Source of the DNA: Clostridia bacterium
Lineage (GTDB): Bacteria; Bacillota; Clostridia; Oscillospirales; UBA644
Length of the DNA: 20,547 bases
Reading direction: 5' to 3'
NCBI GenBank assembly: GCA_017424085.1
Contig: JAFPBP010000070.1
Coordinates: forward strand, 1 to 20,547
Below are positions 1 through 7,116 of this stretch, piece after piece; position 1 is the stretch's first letter; every line of letters begins with the position of its first letter. A model generated the notes under the pieces. That model ran no database searches, had not been told where the DNA came from, and saw only the letters and a program-made list of their open reading frames with translations. The translations under genes were made by a program, and so were the position numbers.

Positions 1-39
1 CAGCGCAAGGGTGACAGAGAACATCTTTTTAATTTTCAT
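1..39 (-). CDS. Start of a secreted protein or lipoprotein gene (partial, cut by window edge)
   Basis: Thirteen codons are visible, reading MKIKKMFSVTLAL, and the frame is open to the window edge. The short lysine-rich start followed by hydrophobic residues looks like the beginning of a signal peptide, so the product is probably exported or a lipoprotein. The ATG is at 37-39, with a GGAGGT ribosome binding site at 47-52 and a good promoter at 69-98. The function cannot be told from this fragment. Confidence 0.7.
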   Translation of the reverse strand, partial: MKIKKMFSVTLAL

Positions 40-68
40 GGGATATACCTCCTTTTCTTGGTAATTTT

Positions 69-98
69 ATTATATCATATGCAAGGGGCGCTTGTCAA
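69..98 (-). promoter_or_regulatory. Sigma-A promoter for the left-edge gene
   Basis: On the minus strand there is a perfect -35 box TTGACA (93-98), an 18-base spacer and a perfect -10 box TATAAT (69-74) preceded by TGA, giving an extended -10. The start point would fall near 62, leaving a leader of about 22 nt with a strong ribosome binding site before the ATG at 39. Confidence 0.8.
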
Positions 99-199
99 GG
101 GGTGGAAAAGTGCGAATTGTAATATTTCTTTGTGTTTTTGTTCCCATTTCTACACGAAACGCACAAAAAGATGCAAAAACAAATTCAATTTCAATGTGC

Positions 200-238
200 A
201 AAAAAATCAAGGCGGTGCATCGTGAGACGCACCGCCTT
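200..238 (-). terminator. Rho-independent terminator after the isomerase-like gene
   Basis: A perfect 10-bp stem (209-218 with 229-238, AAGGCGGTGC and its complement) encloses a 10-nt loop. In the minus direction it is followed by GA and then seven T residues (200-206). It begins 6 bp past the stop codon at 245 and separates this gene from the promoter of the left-edge gene. Confidence 0.88.
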
Positions 239-244
239 CGGTTG

Positions 245-1150
245 TTACAGAGTCTTTCGGTTGGCTTCCACCATGGAGCAGAGGTGTTTTCCGACGGTTC
301 CCATGAAGCCGACGCCCAGAGGAACGAACTCCTCGTCGCAGTTCAGGAACAGTTGACCGTTGACCTCGTAGGTGAAATCGCCCTGATAGTCGATCTCGCC
401 CAGGGCGGCGCAGATCTCCGCCCAATTGAGTTTTCCGAGATAGGGCAGGATGTGCAGGTCGCGGGTGTAATCGTTATCATGCACATGGAGGGCGCCCAGA
501 CGGTGATGCCCCAAGGCGCGGATCACGTCGGCGGCGGTGGCATCGGTGAGGGGCAGGGCAACGTGACCGATGTCAAGGCAGGCGGTGATATGCTCGCTGT
601 TCAGCTCGTCGATGTAACGGACGAATTCTTCGGCGGTGGAGCAGGTGTCCGCCACGATGTATTTCCGCAGGGGATCCGACTGGAACATGTTCTCCACGCC
701 GATCTTCACGCCCGCCTTGGCGGCGTAGGGGATCAGGCTGCGGTAGTAATCCATGTTCATGCGGAACAGGGTCTCCTCGTTACCGTGATAGGTAATGTGA
801 TGCAGGGGGTGAATCACGATCACCTTAGCGCCGAGAATGCCCGAAATTTCGATGCTTCGGATCATGCGGGGCAGGATCACGTTTTGATAATAATCGGGAT
901 CTCCCCAGAGTTTTGAGCCGAAGGAGAAGGGAGCGTGGGTCTGATTGACGGGGAAGCCCTTGGCATCGGCGAGGGCACGGACGGCGTGCGCCAGCTCCAG
1001 ATAATTATCGCCGTTGAAGGGAGCGTCGTCCTTAACCATATCCATGAGGGAATAGTCCATGGCGGTGAAGCCCGCCTGCTTTGCCAGATCGATGGACGTT
1101 TCCAGATCGTAGCGAGAAAGAAGATTACCGATATTGATCGAAAGTTCCAT
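245..1150 (-). CDS. Sugar phosphate isomerase/epimerase-like TIM-barrel protein (AP endonuclease 2 / xylose isomerase-like superfamily)
   Basis: The 301-residue protein has the layout of xylose-isomerase-like TIM-barrel enzymes, which isomerise or epimerise sugars and related polyols using a divalent metal. Likely metal and catalytic residues sit at strand ends: His72 (THAPF), His114 (VIHP), Glu153 (GVENM), Asp193 and His196 (CLDIGH), His222/224 (HVHDND) and Glu262 (YEVNG). There is no signal peptide, so it should be cytoplasmic. The frame is open further upstream to 1261, but the ATG at 1150 has an excellent ribosome binding site (GGAGGTATCCT, 1151-1161) and starts the fold at MELSINIG. It has its own promoter and terminator, so it is a single-gene unit next to ftsZ by position only. 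The substrate cannot be deduced; members of this family act on many sugars. Confidence is high for the fold and low for the exact reaction. Confidence 0.87.
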   Translation of the reverse strand: MELSINIGNLLSRYDLETSIDLAKQAGFTAMDYSLMDMVKDDAPFNGDNYLELAHAVRALADAKGFPVNQTHAPFSFGSKLWGDPDYYQNVILPRMIRSIEISGILGAKVIVIHPLHHITYHGNEETLFRMNMDYYRSLIPYAAKAGVKIGVENMFQSDPLRKYIVADTCSTAEEFVRYIDELNSEHITACLDIGHVALPLTDATAADVIRALGHHRLGALHVHDNDYTRDLHILPYLGKLNWAEICAALGEIDYQGDFTYEVNGQLFLNCDEEFVPLGVGFMGTVGKHLCSMVEANRKTL

Positions 1151-1184
1151 AGGATACCTCCAAAATTCTTTTTTCGTTATCTTG

Positions 1185-1213
1185 ATTATAGCACCTTCGG
1201 AAGGAAAATGCAA
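1185..1213 (-). promoter_or_regulatory. Sigma-A promoter for the isomerase-like gene
   Basis: The minus strand shows TTGCAT (1208-1213), a 17-base spacer and TATAAT (1185-1190) preceded by TGC, an extended -10. The predicted start point near 1178 gives a leader of about 28 nt that carries the GGAGGT site. It lies between the ftsZ terminator and the gene, so transcription is independent of ftsZ. Confidence 0.78.
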
Positions 1214-1274
1214 CCATGCGGCGGATTTCTTCAATTTTTGTTCAAAACTGTCCCAAAGCACCTCGGGAATAGAC

Positions 1275-1308
1275 GAAAAAAGCGTCCCGCAAGATCTGCG
1301 GAACGCTT
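1275..1308 (-). terminator. Rho-independent terminator after ftsZ
   Basis: An 11-bp stem (1280-1290 with 1298-1308) containing one G-U-type mismatch encloses a 7-nt loop. In the minus direction it runs into six T residues (1276-1281, partly within the stem). It lies 15 bp after the ftsZ stop codon. Confidence 0.85.
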
Positions 1309-1323
1309 CGGATTCTGAGTTAA

Positions 1324-2517
1324 TTATTTGCCCTTGGTGATCTCATTGAGCAGTCTCATGAAATCTTCGTCGGAATCCTCTTCCACGGGCTGAGTCGCAG
1401 GAGCGGTCAGATCGTCAAGAAGAGCGCTGGTATCAACAGCAGGAGCGGGAGCCACGGGCTTTTCGGGAGCGGCGGGCTTAGCTGCCTCATAGGGCTTGAA
1501 GGTATAACCGGAGGAGGTGAGGGGCTTCACGCCTGCCTTGGTGGGCAGAGCGGTGTTCTGAGGCTCATCAAAGCCGGTGGCGATGATGGTGATGCGAAGC
1601 TCGTCTTCCAGCTCGTCATCCAGAACCACACCCCAGATGATGTTTGCTTCGGGATCGGCTTCCTCACGGATGATGTCGGCGGCACGATAGATATCGTCCA
1701 GAGCGACCTCGGGATCCGCGGTGAAGTTGATGATGATACCCTTGGCACCTGCAACGGAGGTTTCCAGCAGGGGGGATACGATCGCCTTGCGGGCGGCTTC
1801 CTCAGCCTTATCCTTACCCTTGGCGGAAGCAACGCACATGTGAGCGTAGCCTGCGTCCTTCATGATGGCGCAAACGTCGTTGAAGTCCAGATTCAGAATA
1901 CCGCGACCCTGAATCAGATCGGTGATGGACTGAACGCCCTGCTTGAGAACGCTGTCAGCCATGGCAAATGCGTTGACCAGAGTGATGCGATCGTCGGCAA
2001 CGTACTTCAGACGCTCGTTGGGGATGACGACCAGAGAGTCCACGTGAGCGCGGAGATCGTCGATACCCTTTTCGGCGCGCTTCATCTTCAGATTTCCTTC
2101 AAAGCCGAAGGGCTTGGTCACCACGCCGACGGTGAGAAGACCCATCTCCTTGGCGATCTCTGCAACCAGAGGAGCCGCACCGGTACCGGTACCGCCGCCC
2201 ATGCCTGCGGTGATGAAGACCATTTCGCCGCCCTTGAGGGCTTCGGAGATCTGCTCACGGCTGTCGTCCGCCGCACGGCGACCGACCTCGGGATTTGCGC
2301 CCGCACCGCGGCCGTTGGTCACCTTCTGACCAAGGGTGATTTTGTTGGAGGCGAGAGAATCCTCCAGATCCTGCTGGTCGGTATTGGCAACGATGAAGTC
2401 AACGCCCTTGACGTCATCCTGAATCATGCGGTTGACAGCGTTTCCGCCGCCGCCGCCGACTCCGATTACCTTAATATTGACCAGAGCTTCGGGTTCCTCA
2501 ATGCTTCTGAAAGCCAT
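1324..2517 (-). CDS. ftsZ: Cell division protein FtsZ, tubulin-like GTPase
   Basis: FtsZ polymerises with GTP into the Z ring that recruits the septal wall machinery. The 397-residue protein shows the N-terminal nucleotide loop GVGGGGGNAVNRM (about 19-31), NTDQQ (45-49), the tubulin signature GGGTGTGAAP (107-116) and the T7-loop motif NLDFND that supplies the catalytic aspartate to the next subunit. A proline/alanine-rich linker (about 320-375) leads to the tail. The tail is odd: it ends DEDFMRLLNEITKGK, keeping the Phe-x-Arg spacing of the usual IPxFLR membrane-tether-binding peptide but not the Ile-Pro. The start has a GAAAGGAAG ribosome binding site. Unlike in many bacteria, ftsA is not upstream: 178 bp of non-coding DNA separate ftsZ from ftsQ, with a separate promoter. 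The identification is certain. Confidence 0.98.
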   Translation of the reverse strand: MAFRSIEEPEALVNIKVIGVGGGGGNAVNRMIQDDVKGVDFIVANTDQQDLEDSLASNKITLGQKVTNGRGAGANPEVGRRAADDSREQISEALKGGEMVFITAGMGGGTGTGAAPLVAEIAKEMGLLTVGVVTKPFGFEGNLKMKRAEKGIDDLRAHVDSLVVIPNERLKYVADDRITLVNAFAMADSVLKQGVQSITDLIQGRGILNLDFNDVCAIMKDAGYAHMCVASAKGKDKAEEAARKAIVSPLLETSVAGAKGIIINFTADPEVALDDIYRAADIIREEADPEANIIWGVVLDDELEDELRITIIATGFDEPQNTALPTKAGVKPLTSSGYTFKPYEAAKPAAPEKPVAPAPAVDTSALLDDLTAPATQPVEEDSDEDFMRLLNEITKGK

Positions 2518-2565
2518 AGTGTTTTACTTCCTTTCGATGGTTCGTTATGTTAATCCGTTGTGCAC

Positions 2566-2577
2566 TAACTATAGTTA
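2566..2577 (-). repeat. 12-bp perfect palindrome at the ftsZ transcription start
   Basis: TAACTATAGTTA is its own reverse complement. It sits 6 bp downstream of the -10 box, so it covers the likely start point, a typical place for a repressor operator or a short start-site hairpin. AT-rich palindromes of this length do occur by chance in AT-rich gaps, so a role is only suggested. Confidence 0.45.
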
Positions 2578-2582
2578 TACTT

Positions 2583-2611
2583 ATTATATCACAGTTTTCG
2601 CCAAAAGAAAA
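2583..2611 (-). promoter_or_regulatory. Extended -10 promoter for ftsZ
   Basis: On the minus strand a perfect TATAAT (2583-2588) is preceded by TGA, forming TGnTATAAT. The best -35 at 17 bp is weak (TTTTCT, 2606-2611), so the extended -10 probably carries the promoter. The start point would fall near 2576, at the edge of a 12-bp palindrome (2566-2577). Confidence 0.68.
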
Positions 2612-2695
2612 GTTGTTACGGTGTCATTTTTATGATTTTATTTCGAACATTTTACGAAAACTGCCATTTCCCGCACTTCTTCGCCGTTTTTCCCC

Positions 2696-3451
2696 TTACG
2701 GCAGTCGGGAATAGCGGACCTCGGAGGGATTGCGGACGCGGATCTCGGCGGGGACGGTCAAATCGTTTTCGTTGAGGACCTTGATGAGCGCGTTGATCTT
2801 GGTGGAGAAATCCTCGGAGTTTCCAAGATACACGGTGATCACGTCGTAGATCTGCATGGAAATGTTATACTGCTTGGAAAGATTAATGACCGAGGTTGCC
2901 TCGTACAAGCCCCGCTTGCGAAGCTCGTTGAGAAGATCTCGCACCACGGAGACCTCCACGTTTTCGTCCTCGTCCAGGATCTTCCCTACCTCGTAGGATT
3001 CCAGCTCGATGCCGTCCACGTAAAGATACCCCTCGGGCAGGCGATCCAGCTTTTCCAGCACCTTAAAATCCTCGTCCAGCAACAGGACCTCCCGCTCGGT
3101 GCGGAGGGCAAGAACGGGAATGGCGGGAGTCAGCGTGACCTGAATGCGATTGGGCAAACGATAGGAAACCTCAGCCTGCTTCACGTAGGGGCAGGACACG
3201 GGGATCTCTCGGGAAAGCTTATCCCGATTGACCGAGAAAATGCTATCCCCCACCGAAAAGGAGAAGGTCGAACCGATCTCCCCTGCGGAATATGGAGTAG
3301 AGTTGAGGACAAGGACCGATTCGATGCGGGTCATAAGACTGAAGGCGGCGACGAACGCCAAGGCGATGACGGGAGAAATCAGGATGATGCGAAGGGTCCG
3401 CTTCTGTCGGCGGCGCTGCTGCTTTTCCCGCAGCTTTTCCAATTCACTCAC
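2696..3451 (-). CDS. ftsQ: Cell division protein FtsQ/DivIB
   Basis: FtsQ/DivIB is a single-pass membrane protein of the divisome that binds FtsL and its partner and helps control septal synthesis. The 251-residue protein has a short, very basic cytoplasmic start (KLREKQQRRRQKR), one membrane helix at about 22-42, then an extracellular POTRA-like domain (about 45-115; FSVGDSIFSVNRDKL, YVKQAEVSYRLPNRIQV) and a beta domain. Length and order fit the family. The start codon is GTG at 3449-3451, with AAAGGA about 10 bp upstream. It is the last gene of the dcw operon, 36 bp after murA. FtsA and FtsZ would normally follow directly; here a gap and a new promoter follow. Sequence conservation in this family is low, so the call rests on topology plus position. 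Confidence 0.9.
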   Translation of the reverse strand: MSELEKLREKQQRRRQKRTLRIILISPVIALAFVAAFSLMTRIESVLVLNSTPYSAGEIGSTFSFSVGDSIFSVNRDKLSREIPVSCPYVKQAEVSYRLPNRIQVTLTPAIPVLALRTEREVLLLDEDFKVLEKLDRLPEGYLYVDGIELESYEVGKILDEDENVEVSVVRDLLNELRKRGLYEATSVINLSKQYNISMQIYDVITVYLGNSEDFSTKINALIKVLNENDLTVPAEIRVRNPSEVRYSRLP

Positions 3452-3487
3452 GGCAGGCTTGTCCTTTCTCCCCCAAAGGTTCGGGGG

Positions 3488-4738
3488 TTATTCTTCGCGG
3501 AAGACCGAGGCACCCAGTTGGGTCAGAACTCCCTCGGGATCCTCGTAACCGCGATCGATGTGATGTATTTCAGAGAGATAGGTGGTTCCCTCTGCGGCAA
3601 GGGCGGCGATCATCAGCGCAGCCCCGCCCCGCAGGTCGGTGGCTTCCACGGGTGCGCCCCGAAGTCGGGAAACGCCTTCCACCACGGCAACCTTGCCCTC
3701 GGGCGTGATCTTCGCCCCCATGCGGCAAAGCTCCGCAATATGTCGGTATCGGTTTTCAAATATGGTTTCCACAAAAACGGTGCTTCCCTTCGCCACGCAC
3801 ATGAGCCCCATAAAGGGCGCCTGGGCATCGGTGGGGAACCCCGGATAGGGCATGGTTCGGATGGGACGGGAGGCACGTAAAGAATCGCATTGAATGCGGA
3901 TCAGATCCTCGCAGACCTCGATCTCGCACCCCGATTGTCGGAGCGCCGCAAGAAGGGCGGCGTTATGGTCGGGACGGGTCTTTCTCAAAAGCGCATTTCC
4001 GCGGGTTGCGGCAACGGCGCAGAGATACGTGGCGGTGACGATGCGGTCGGGAATGACCCGATGACTGCACCCGTGCAGGGAATCTTTTCCGTGAATGATC
4101 ACGGTTCCCGTGCCCGCACCCCGAACGTCTCCTCCCATTTCGTTGAGAAACGCCTGCAGATCCTCGATCTCGGGCTCCCGCGCGGCGTTGGTGATAACGG
4201 TAGTCCCCTTGGCGCGAACCGCCGCCAGCATGATATTTTCGGTGGCGCCCACGCTGGGGAAGGACAGAGGGATCTCGCACCCCGTCAGATGTTGTGCATC
4301 ACAGGAAAGACATCCGAAGTCCTCCTCGATGCGGACTCCCATCTTTTCGAACGCCGCCAGATGCAGGTCGATGGGGCGGGGTCCAAGCTCGCATCCCCCG
4401 GGAAAGGAGATGACCGCCTTTCCGCAACGGGCAAGCAACGCTCCCAAAAAGATCACGGAGGAGCGCATTTTTCGCATCAGATCATCGGGGATCTCGTAAT
4501 TCAACGGAGATCGGCAATCGATCCAAACCCGATTTCCCCGCCGTCGCACGCTCGCCCCCAAGGTCTCCAAAATGGCGATGGCGGCATCGGCATCACTGAT
4601 GCGGGGACAATTTTCGATGACGCACTCTCCCTCGGCAAGCAAAGCCGCCGCCATAATGGGGAGAATGCTGTTTTTTGCTCCTTGAACGTCAATCACTCCG
4701 CAAAGGGAATTCCCTCCCTCGATCCGTAGCTTAGGCAT
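3488..4738 (-). CDS. murA: UDP-N-acetylglucosamine 1-carboxyvinyltransferase MurA
   Basis: MurA transfers enolpyruvate from phosphoenolpyruvate to UDP-GlcNAc, the first committed step of peptidoglycan synthesis, in the cytoplasm. The 416-residue length is typical. Visible signatures are the Lys22-Asn23 pair in QGAKNS, Arg92 in MRSS and the loop FPGGCELGPRPIDLH with Cys116, the residue alkylated by fosfomycin; an enzyme with this Cys is expected to be fosfomycin-sensitive. The ATG at 4738 has an AGGGG ribosome binding site. The gene sits between murG and ftsQ, the slot that murB fills in Bacillus subtilis. Bacillota often carry two MurA paralogues; only one is in view and I cannot say which type it is. 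Confidence 0.96.
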   Translation of the reverse strand: MPKLRIEGGNSLCGVIDVQGAKNSILPIMAAALLAEGECVIENCPRISDADAAIAILETLGASVRRRGNRVWIDCRSPLNYEIPDDLMRKMRSSVIFLGALLARCGKAVISFPGGCELGPRPIDLHLAAFEKMGVRIEEDFGCLSCDAQHLTGCEIPLSFPSVGATENIMLAAVRAKGTTVITNAAREPEIEDLQAFLNEMGGDVRGAGTGTVIIHGKDSLHGCSHRVIPDRIVTATYLCAVAATRGNALLRKTRPDHNAALLAALRQSGCEIEVCEDLIRIQCDSLRASRPIRTMPYPGFPTDAQAPFMGLMCVAKGSTVFVETIFENRYRHIAELCRMGAKITPEGKVAVVEGVSRLRGAPVEATDLRGGAALMIAALAAEGTTYLSEIHHIDRGYEDPEGVLTQLGASVFREE

Positions 4739-4803
4739 AGATATATGTACCCCTTTTTTCGGAATTCATTCCATCTTATGCCACGGACGGAAAAAGGTGC
4801 GGA

Positions 4804-5907
4804 TTACGGAATCAGAGCCTCGATCGCATCGCAGATGCGGGCGGTTGCGGCGGGATGCGCCAGCGTTCGGCAGGCACGCTCCATATCGCACAGCCGTCCC
4901 TTGTCAAAGACCAGATCACAGAGGGTCTCATACAGGGTCTCCCCCGTCAGATCCTTCTCCTCCAGCAACACGGCGGCGCCTGCGTCGGAATAGGTCTTGG
5001 CGTTAAAATACTGGTGATTCTCGGTCACGTTGGGAGACGGAATGAGAATGGATGCCTTCCCCAAAACCGCAAGCTCGGTCAAGGTCATGGCGCCCGAGCG
5101 GGCGATTACCACGTCGGCGGCTGCCATGCGAAGGGGCATATCGTAAATGTATTCGTATACGTGAATGCGATCGGAGGAAAGATCCTTCAGCGCCTCGGTC
5201 ATACGGGCGTAATCCCGTGCGGCGCCGTGGCAGAAGGTGACGGCGTTTTCGGGAGCCGCAAGGCGAGCCATATCCAAAAATGCATCGTTGATCTTCGTGG
5301 CGCCGAGGCTTCCGCCGTAAGAAAGAACGTACGCCTCGTCGGGAGCGATTCCCAGCTCCTTGCGGGCTTCCTCTTTCGTCATGGACAGAAACTCGGACTT
5401 GACGGGATTGCCGATGACGGTGCATTTTTCGGGATCACACTTGATGGGATGCGCCAAGGGAAAGCTGAGCAAGACCCGATCCACCTTGGGGGCAAGCATT
5501 TTGGTGGTCATGCCCGCAAAGGCGTTCTGCTCGTGAATAACGGTCTTAAAGCCCATTCCCGCCGCCTGCGACAGAACGGGAGCGCTCACATAGCCTCCCG
5601 TGCCGATGACCACGTCGGGACGGTATTCCTTCAGGATCCGACGGACGCGGGCGCGCGCCTTGACGAATTTGGAAAGAGCCGTAACATTATGCTTGATCGC
5701 CGCAAAATTCTTTCTGCGGCGAAGACCTGTCACTTCTATGGTTTCCAGCCGATACCCGGCACGGGGAATAAGGTCGGCTTCCAGATGGGTTGCGGTACCA
5801 ACGAACAAAAATTCTGCGTCGGGATAGCGACGGCGAAGCTCCCCCGCAATGGCGAGGGCGGGATTGATGTGCCCCGAGGTACCTCCGCAGGCAACGAGAA
5901 ATTTCAT
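4804..5907 (-). CDS. murG: UDP-N-acetylglucosamine--N-acetylmuramyl-(pentapeptide) pyrophosphoryl-undecaprenol GlcNAc transferase MurG
   Basis: MurG adds GlcNAc to lipid I to make lipid II on the inner face of the membrane. The 367-residue GT-B protein has the N-terminal GGTSGHINPALA loop (9-20), HEQNAFAG for the acceptor side, a GGSLGATKIND glycine loop and the donor-binding stretch ARSGAMTLTELAVLGKASILIP...ENHQ. All are hallmark MurG blocks. Its ATG overlaps the ftsW stop codon in an ATGA tetranucleotide (5904-5907), so translation is likely coupled to ftsW. A 65-bp gap to murA follows. The small Pro-to-Ala change in EQNA(P)G is within family variation. Confidence 0.97.
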   Translation of the reverse strand: MKFLVACGGTSGHINPALAIAGELRRRYPDAEFLFVGTATHLEADLIPRAGYRLETIEVTGLRRRKNFAAIKHNVTALSKFVKARARVRRILKEYRPDVVIGTGGYVSAPVLSQAAGMGFKTVIHEQNAFAGMTTKMLAPKVDRVLLSFPLAHPIKCDPEKCTVIGNPVKSEFLSMTKEEARKELGIAPDEAYVLSYGGSLGATKINDAFLDMARLAAPENAVTFCHGAARDYARMTEALKDLSSDRIHVYEYIYDMPLRMAAADVVIARSGAMTLTELAVLGKASILIPSPNVTENHQYFNAKTYSDAGAAVLLEEKDLTGETLYETLCDLVFDKGRLCDMERACRTLAHPAATARICDAIEALIP

Positions 5908-7082
5908 ACGGTAGCCTCCTGTTCGGACGGAGTTTGTTTTTCGGATTTTTCCGATTTCAAGGGAGGATCTTTTTCTATGGTGGCGTAGCGGGAGATCTGA
6001 AGAACGATCCCCATTTCCCCCAAGAGGACCAACAGAGCCGTTCCTCCGTAGCTGAAGAAGGGAAGGGAGATTCCCGTAACGGGCAGAGCCCCCGAAACCA
6101 CGGCAATGTTAAAGATGGTCTGCACCGCCACACGGGAAACGATCCCGACGACGATCAGAGAGGAGAAACGGTCGGGGGCGTGGGCGGCGATGTAAAATCC
6201 GCGGATGATCAAAAAGGCAAAGATGCAAAGAACCAGAACGGCGGCGATCCAACCCATCTCCTCGCAGAAGACCGAGAAAATAAAGTCGTTCTGAGGCTCG
6301 GGGAGGTAGAGGTATTTCTGACGGCTGTTGCCGTAGCCCAGACCGGTCAAGCCGCCCGAGCCGATGGCGTAAAGCGATTGGAGCGCCTGATAGCCCGCAC
6401 CCGTGGGATCGGATTCGGGGTGAAGCCAGGTATAAACGCGCTGTTGCATATATTCCTTGCTGAAATAGAGCGCCACGGCACCTGCCACGCAGGCAAGCCC
6501 GATGGGAACCATCTGAAGGACGTTTGCCCCTGCGGAGATGATCATGATCAAGCCGATGCAACAAACGAGAATGGCACCCGAAAGATGGGGCTCGACCCCC
6601 ACCAAAAGGGCGCAGACGCCGAAGATAACGGCGGGAAATACGATACCGCGCCAAAAGCTGCGAACACGAAGCTTGGGATTGGACAGATAGAGCGCCAACA
6701 GAAGGATCACCGTAACCTTGGCGACCTCCGAGGGCTGGAACTGAAAGCCTCCGATGTAGAGCCAGCGCTTTTCACTGTCGTTACTCAGAAGAAGCACCGC
6801 ACCCAGAAGAACGACGCTGGCGCCGTACAGAAAGGGCGCAAGCTTTCGGTATGCCTTATAGGGGAACCAGGAAGCCAAGAACATGACCACCAATCCGCCT
6901 GCGGCAAACGCGCCCTGTCGGGCGATGTAGAAATAACTGTTTCCCGTTTTCTGGAGCGCCTTGGCGTATCCCGCGGAATACAGCGTGGCAAGACCGATCG
7001 CCAAGAGAAGCAGCACCGCCGCAAGGAAGGGAAGGTCCACCGACGAGATCCGCTTGGATCGGGATTGAAGATCGTTTTTCAT
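5904..7082 (-). CDS. ftsW: Lipid II polymerase FtsW (SEDS family; SpoVE-like)
   Basis: SEDS proteins polymerise lipid II into glycan strands together with a class B PBP. The 392-residue protein has about ten membrane helices, a basic cytoplasmic start and a charged cytoplasmic tail (KDPPLKSEKSEKQ). Conserved SEDS blocks are clear: QPSEVAKV, EPHLSGA, the long extracellular loop with QSLYAIGSGGLTGLGYGNSRQKYLYLPEPQNDFIF, and LPFFSYGGTALL. Position in the dcw operon next to murG supports a septal role; the sporulation homologue SpoVE sits in the same slot in Bacillus, and sequence alone does not separate the two. The ribosome binding site is AAAGGAG before the ATG at 7082. murD, which usually lies between mraY and this gene, is absent: only 34 bp separate them. 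Confidence 0.95.
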   Translation of the reverse strand: MKNDLQSRSKRISSVDLPFLAAVLLLLAIGLATLYSAGYAKALQKTGNSYFYIARQGAFAAGGLVVMFLASWFPYKAYRKLAPFLYGASVVLLGAVLLLSNDSEKRWLYIGGFQFQPSEVAKVTVILLLALYLSNPKLRVRSFWRGIVFPAVIFGVCALLVGVEPHLSGAILVCCIGLIMIISAGANVLQMVPIGLACVAGAVALYFSKEYMQQRVYTWLHPESDPTGAGYQALQSLYAIGSGGLTGLGYGNSRQKYLYLPEPQNDFIFSVFCEEMGWIAAVLVLCIFAFLIIRGFYIAAHAPDRFSSLIVVGIVSRVAVQTIFNIAVVSGALPVTGISLPFFSYGGTALLVLLGEMGIVLQISRYATIEKDPPLKSEKSEKQTPSEQEATV

Positions 7083-7116
7083 GCCGACGCTCCTTTCATA
7101 GAGTTAATTCAAAAAA

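Noticed and set aside
2660..2705. Possible terminator after ftsQ (ACTGCC with GGCAGT, then four T)
   Set aside because: The stem is only 6 bp with a loop over 30 nt, and it overlaps the ftsQ stop region. It is too weak to call; transcripts may read through into ftsZ.
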